This document shows positions 6,675-8,142 of a DNA stretch of 8,142 bases, piece after piece. How positions within the stretch are numbered: position 1 is the stretch's first letter; each line of letters begins with the position of its first letter. The notes under the pieces were generated by a model, which saw only the letters and a list, made by a program, of their open reading frames with translations, was not told the DNA's origin and searched no databases. The stretch is from Patescibacteria group bacterium (GTDB taxonomy: Bacteria > Patescibacteriota > Patescibacteriia > WFTA01 > S139-112): contig WFTA01000070.1 in the NCBI GenBank assembly GCA_015485715.1, positions 1 through 8,142 of the forward strand, in the 5' to 3' direction. The translations under genes and the position numbers were made by a program.

Positions 6675-7886
6675 ATGGCAGTGTATGAATTTATAGCAAA
6701 AAGGGAGAATGGGGAAAACGTAAGGGGACATATAGACGCAAAAAATGAAAAAGAAGTTGTTGATATATTATTGGATAAAAAGTTATATCCCATATCTGTA
6801 CGTCCACAAAAGGGTAGAGGGCTGTCAAGGGAGATAGATTTGCCGTTTTTGAATAAGATAAAAGTAAAAGATTTGGTGATTTTCTCGAGACAACTGGCTG
6901 TGATGGTAGAGGCTACACTTCCTTTGGTTCAGTCTCTTAAAATAATTGCAGAACAAATTGAAAACCCAAAACTTAAGTCTGTGGTGGAGGATCTGGCTGC
7001 AAGTGTAGAGGGGGGAGAAAAGTTTTCTCAGGCTCTTGCAAAGCATAAAGATGTTTTTTCACATTTTTTTATATCTATGGTTAAGTCAGGAGAAACATCA
7101 GGAAGACTGGACGAGGTTCTTAATTATCTGGCTGATCAGCAGGAAAGAGATTATGATCTTATGACTAAGATAAGAGGGGAGATGATATATCCTATATTTA
7201 TTATATCAGTACTTGTGATTATGGGATTTGTTATGATGGCTTTTGTGGTACCCAGAATCACCTCTATGCTTGTTGAGACTGGAGCAGAACTACCCCTTCC
7301 TACAAGAATTTTAATATTTTTAAGTGATTTTATCTCAGGATATTGGTGGGTAATTGTGTTAATTACAATTGCGATTTTTGCTGGTATAAAATATTCACTC
7401 AGAGATAACAATGTGCGTGCAGCATGGGACAGGATGAAGCTTAGAATACCGATTTTTGGCAAATTATTTAGAAATATTTATCTGGTTAGAATATCACGTT
7501 CTTTGGTTACTATGATAAATGGCGGCATTCCATTATCTCAAGCTTTGGAGGTAACATCTACTATTGTGGATAATGGGGTATATAAACAGGTTATTCTTGA
7601 TACTAAAAAGGAAGTAGATGATGGAAATCCGCTTGCAGCTGCATTGGTAAAGTCAGAGCATATTCCGTCTTTATTTTCTCAGATGATAAGCGTTGGAGAG
7701 CAAACAGGGAGACTTGATAAAGTGCTGGATAAACTCACTAATTTTTATTCGCGGGAAGTTGAAAGTATGGTAATGGGTCTGGTAAGTCTGATAGAACCTC
7801 TGATTATAGTTTTGATTGGTCTTGGAGTAGGGGTGATGGTAGCTGCCATAATACTGCCAATGTATAATCTTGCAAGTTCTTTTTAG
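6675..7886 (+). CDS. pilC: Type IV pilus inner-membrane platform protein PilC
   Basis: A 403-residue GspF/PilC protein of full length. It opens with the typical Y.F.A....G....G.I.A....EV...L (residues 4-32) and carries two T2SSF repeats. The first (about 66-190) contains FSRQLAVMVEATLPLVQSL (70-88) and MVKSGETSGRLDEVL (135-149). The second (about 268-395) contains ISRSLVTMINGGIPLSQAL (273-291) and MISVGEQTGRLDKVL (337-351). Three membrane helices lie near 172-194, 213-238 and 370-395. PilC sits in the cytoplasmic membrane, transmits motion of the PilB hexamer to pilin, and is required for assembly. It starts 1 bp after the pilT-like gene with no clear Shine-Dalgarno, so coupling is likely. 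It is the last gene of the tight cluster; a promoter and palindromes follow it. Confidence 0.97.
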   Translation: MAVYEFIAKRENGENVRGHIDAKNEKEVVDILLDKKLYPISVRPQKGRGLSREIDLPFLNKIKVKDLVIFSRQLAVMVEATLPLVQSLKIIAEQIENPKLKSVVEDLAASVEGGEKFSQALAKHKDVFSHFFISMVKSGETSGRLDEVLNYLADQQERDYDLMTKIRGEMIYPIFIISVLVIMGFVMMAFVVPRITSMLVETGAELPLPTRILIFLSDFISGYWWVIVLITIAIFAGIKYSLRDNNVRAAWDRMKLRIPIFGKLFRNIYLVRISRSLVTMINGGIPLSQALEVTSTIVDNGVYKQVILDTKKEVDDGNPLAAALVKSEHIPSLFSQMISVGEQTGRLDKVLDKLTNFYSREVESMVMGLVSLIEPLIIVLIGLGVGVMVAAIILPMYNLASSF

Positions 7887-7898
7887 GCTGATTTAAGC

Positions 7899-7923
7899 CA
7901 AATATTGTACAATATTTGTTTTT
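7899..7923. repeat. 20-bp perfect palindrome plus T run
   Basis: CAAATATTGTACAATATTTG (7899-7918) is a perfect 20-bp palindrome, followed directly by five T residues (7919-7923). It starts 13 bp after the pilC stop. As RNA it would fold into an 8-bp A/U-rich stem with a GUAC loop and a short U tract, which could act as a weak intrinsic terminator for the operon. As DNA it overlaps the -35 of the predicted pilin promoter, so an operator is equally possible. The perfect symmetry through the centre, including the loop, fits a dimeric repressor site better than an RNA hairpin. Confidence 0.6.
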
Positions 7924-7933
7924 ATGCTATAAT
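7905..7933 (+). promoter_or_regulatory. Predicted extended -10 promoter for the pilin gene
   Basis: A perfect TATAAT (7928-7933) is preceded by TG one base upstream, giving the extended -10 TGCTATAAT (7925-7933). TTGTAC (7905-7910) lies 17 bp upstream as a poor -35, which fits extended -10 promoters that need little -35 contact. The start would be about 7939-7941, leaving a leader of about 107 bases before the prepilin ATG. A separate promoter would let pilin be made in larger amounts than the assembly machine. No sigma54 GG-N10-GC element is seen here, unlike pilA of Pseudomonas. Confidence 0.6.
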
Positions 7934-7943
7934 GTGTATAAAT

Positions 7944-7975
7944 GCAGCTCTCCACAGGACGGGGACGCTGCTTTT
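7944..7975 (+). terminator. Terminator-like GC hairpin in the pilC-pilin gap (possible attenuator)
   Basis: Arms GCAGC (7944-7948) and GCTGC (7967-7971) are complementary. Inside, CTCC (7950-7953) can pair with GGGG (7961-7964), including one G-U, around a 7-base loop ACAGGAC, with a T7949-A7965 pair and a bulged C. Four T residues (7972-7975) follow. This is the most GC-rich patch of the gap and stands out from the AT-rich surroundings. It may terminate read-through from pilC. However, it lies just downstream of the predicted pilin transcription start, so it would also be in the pilin leader, where it could act as an attenuator. The T run is short, so termination may be partial. Confidence 0.45.
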
Positions 7976-8012
7976 AAAAGGTCATTTGTATTAAAGGTCG
8001 AGCTAATTTGTG

Positions 8013-8026
8013 AACCAAGCTTGGTT
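8013..8026 (+). repeat. 14-bp perfect palindrome in the pilin leader
   Basis: AACCAAGCTTGGTT is a perfect palindrome ending 20 bp before the prepilin ATG. In RNA it forms a 5-bp stem (AACCA/TGGTT) with an AGCU loop. It could stabilise the pilin messenger, influence ribosome entry, or be a protein binding site. It is followed only by A/T-rich sequence up to the start codon. Confidence 0.5.
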
Positions 8027-8046
8027 AATAAATTAAAAATAGAAAT

Positions 8047-8142
8047 ATGTCAAAGTTAATAAGGAAAATCCGCAACTCCAAAGGTTTTACTTTAATTGAG
8101 CTTTTGGTAGTAATAGCAATTATAGGATTACTTGCTACTTTA
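8047..8142 (+). CDS. pilA: Type IV prepilin, N-terminal part (continues beyond window)
   Basis: An open frame from ATG at 8047 to the last base gives 32 residues without a stop. It has the class III (prepilin) signal: a short basic leader MSKLIRKIRNSKG (13 residues), then FTLIELLVVIAIIGLLATL. A prepilin peptidase would cut between G13 and F14 and methylate F14. Glu at mature position 5 (E18), needed for pilin packing, is present, and the hydrophobic helix follows. Position directly after pilC, with its own promoter, favours a major pilin (pilA); a minor pilin or pseudopilin cannot be excluded because the C-terminal domain is missing. No Shine-Dalgarno is seen; the 20 bases before the ATG are almost all A/T. 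Confidence 0.93.
   Translation, partial: MSKLIRKIRNSKGFTLIELLVVIAIIGLLATL

Noticed and set aside
7942..7977. Eleven-codon open frame (ATG to TAA) starting 1-3 bases after the predicted pilin transcription start, a possible leaderless leader peptide (MQLSTGRGRCF).
   Set aside because: It is very short, has no run of one amino acid that would suggest translational attenuation, and coincides with the GC hairpin, which explains the sequence equally well.
7944..7999. Resemblance of CACAGGAC...GGGGACGC to parts of the c-di-GMP (GEMM-I) riboswitch core.
   Set aside because: The order and spacing do not fit: the conserved helices and the tetraloop/receptor are absent and the segment is too short. 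No riboswitch was called.
1..8142. CRISPR array, tRNA, rRNA, insertion sequence or phage genes.
   Set aside because: No regularly spaced repeats, no tRNA-like cloverleaf, no transposase or integrase frame and no terminal inverted repeats were seen on either strand.

Overview
The window carries one nearly complete type IV pilus (T4P) assembly operon on the + strand, with a divergently transcribed lemA gene and the 3' end of a secreted dockerin-like protein to its left. The DNA is strongly AT-rich. UGA is used as a normal stop (the pilO stop), so this is not a UGA-recoded lineage. The gene set is pilM, pilN, pilO, a small PilP-position membrane protein, pilB, a pilT-like gene, pilC, then a prepilin. 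No PilQ secretin or full-size PilP is visible, which fits a single-membrane (monoderm) T4P. This set, the very tight packing, scarce Shine-Dalgarno sequences, a LemA protein and a C-terminal dockerin-like EF loop together suggest a Candidate Phyla Radiation/Patescibacteria genome. That assignment is an inference; a Clostridia-like or other AT-rich monoderm is possible.

Layout. Bases 1-158 are the C-terminus of an exported protein with a Gly/Gln linker, four cysteines and one perfect-register EF-hand loop. LemA runs on the minus strand (717 down to 163) and ends 4 bases from the stop of that gene. Bases 718-814 form a divergent promoter region with sigma70-type promoters for lemA and pilM. A 12-bp perfect palindrome sits between their predicted start sites. 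From 815 to 7886 seven genes follow with gaps of 1-16 bp, evidently one transcript. Bases 7887-8046 are a structured intergenic region. It holds a 20-bp perfect palindrome overlapping a pilin promoter, a terminator-like GC hairpin in the predicted pilin leader, and a 14-bp palindrome just before the pilin gene. The window ends inside the prepilin, whose class III signal sequence is plain.

How it works. PilM (actin-like, cytoplasmic) should dock on the PilN N-terminal region. PilN and PilO are bitopic proteins that form the alignment complex. PilB is an intact extension ATPase that acts through the polytopic platform protein PilC to polymerise pilin. The PilT-like protein keeps the PilT fold and a P-loop but has lost or altered the Asp box, arginine residues, Walker B glutamate and His box. 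It looks like a weakened or regulatory paralogue rather than an ordinary retraction motor. A prepilin peptidase (PilD) must be encoded elsewhere.

Most of this is a recognisable T4P locus. The parts most worth a second look are the degenerate PilT, the roughly 140-residue charged extension of PilN that displaces its PilM-binding motif, and the operator/attenuator-like DNA before the pilin gene.
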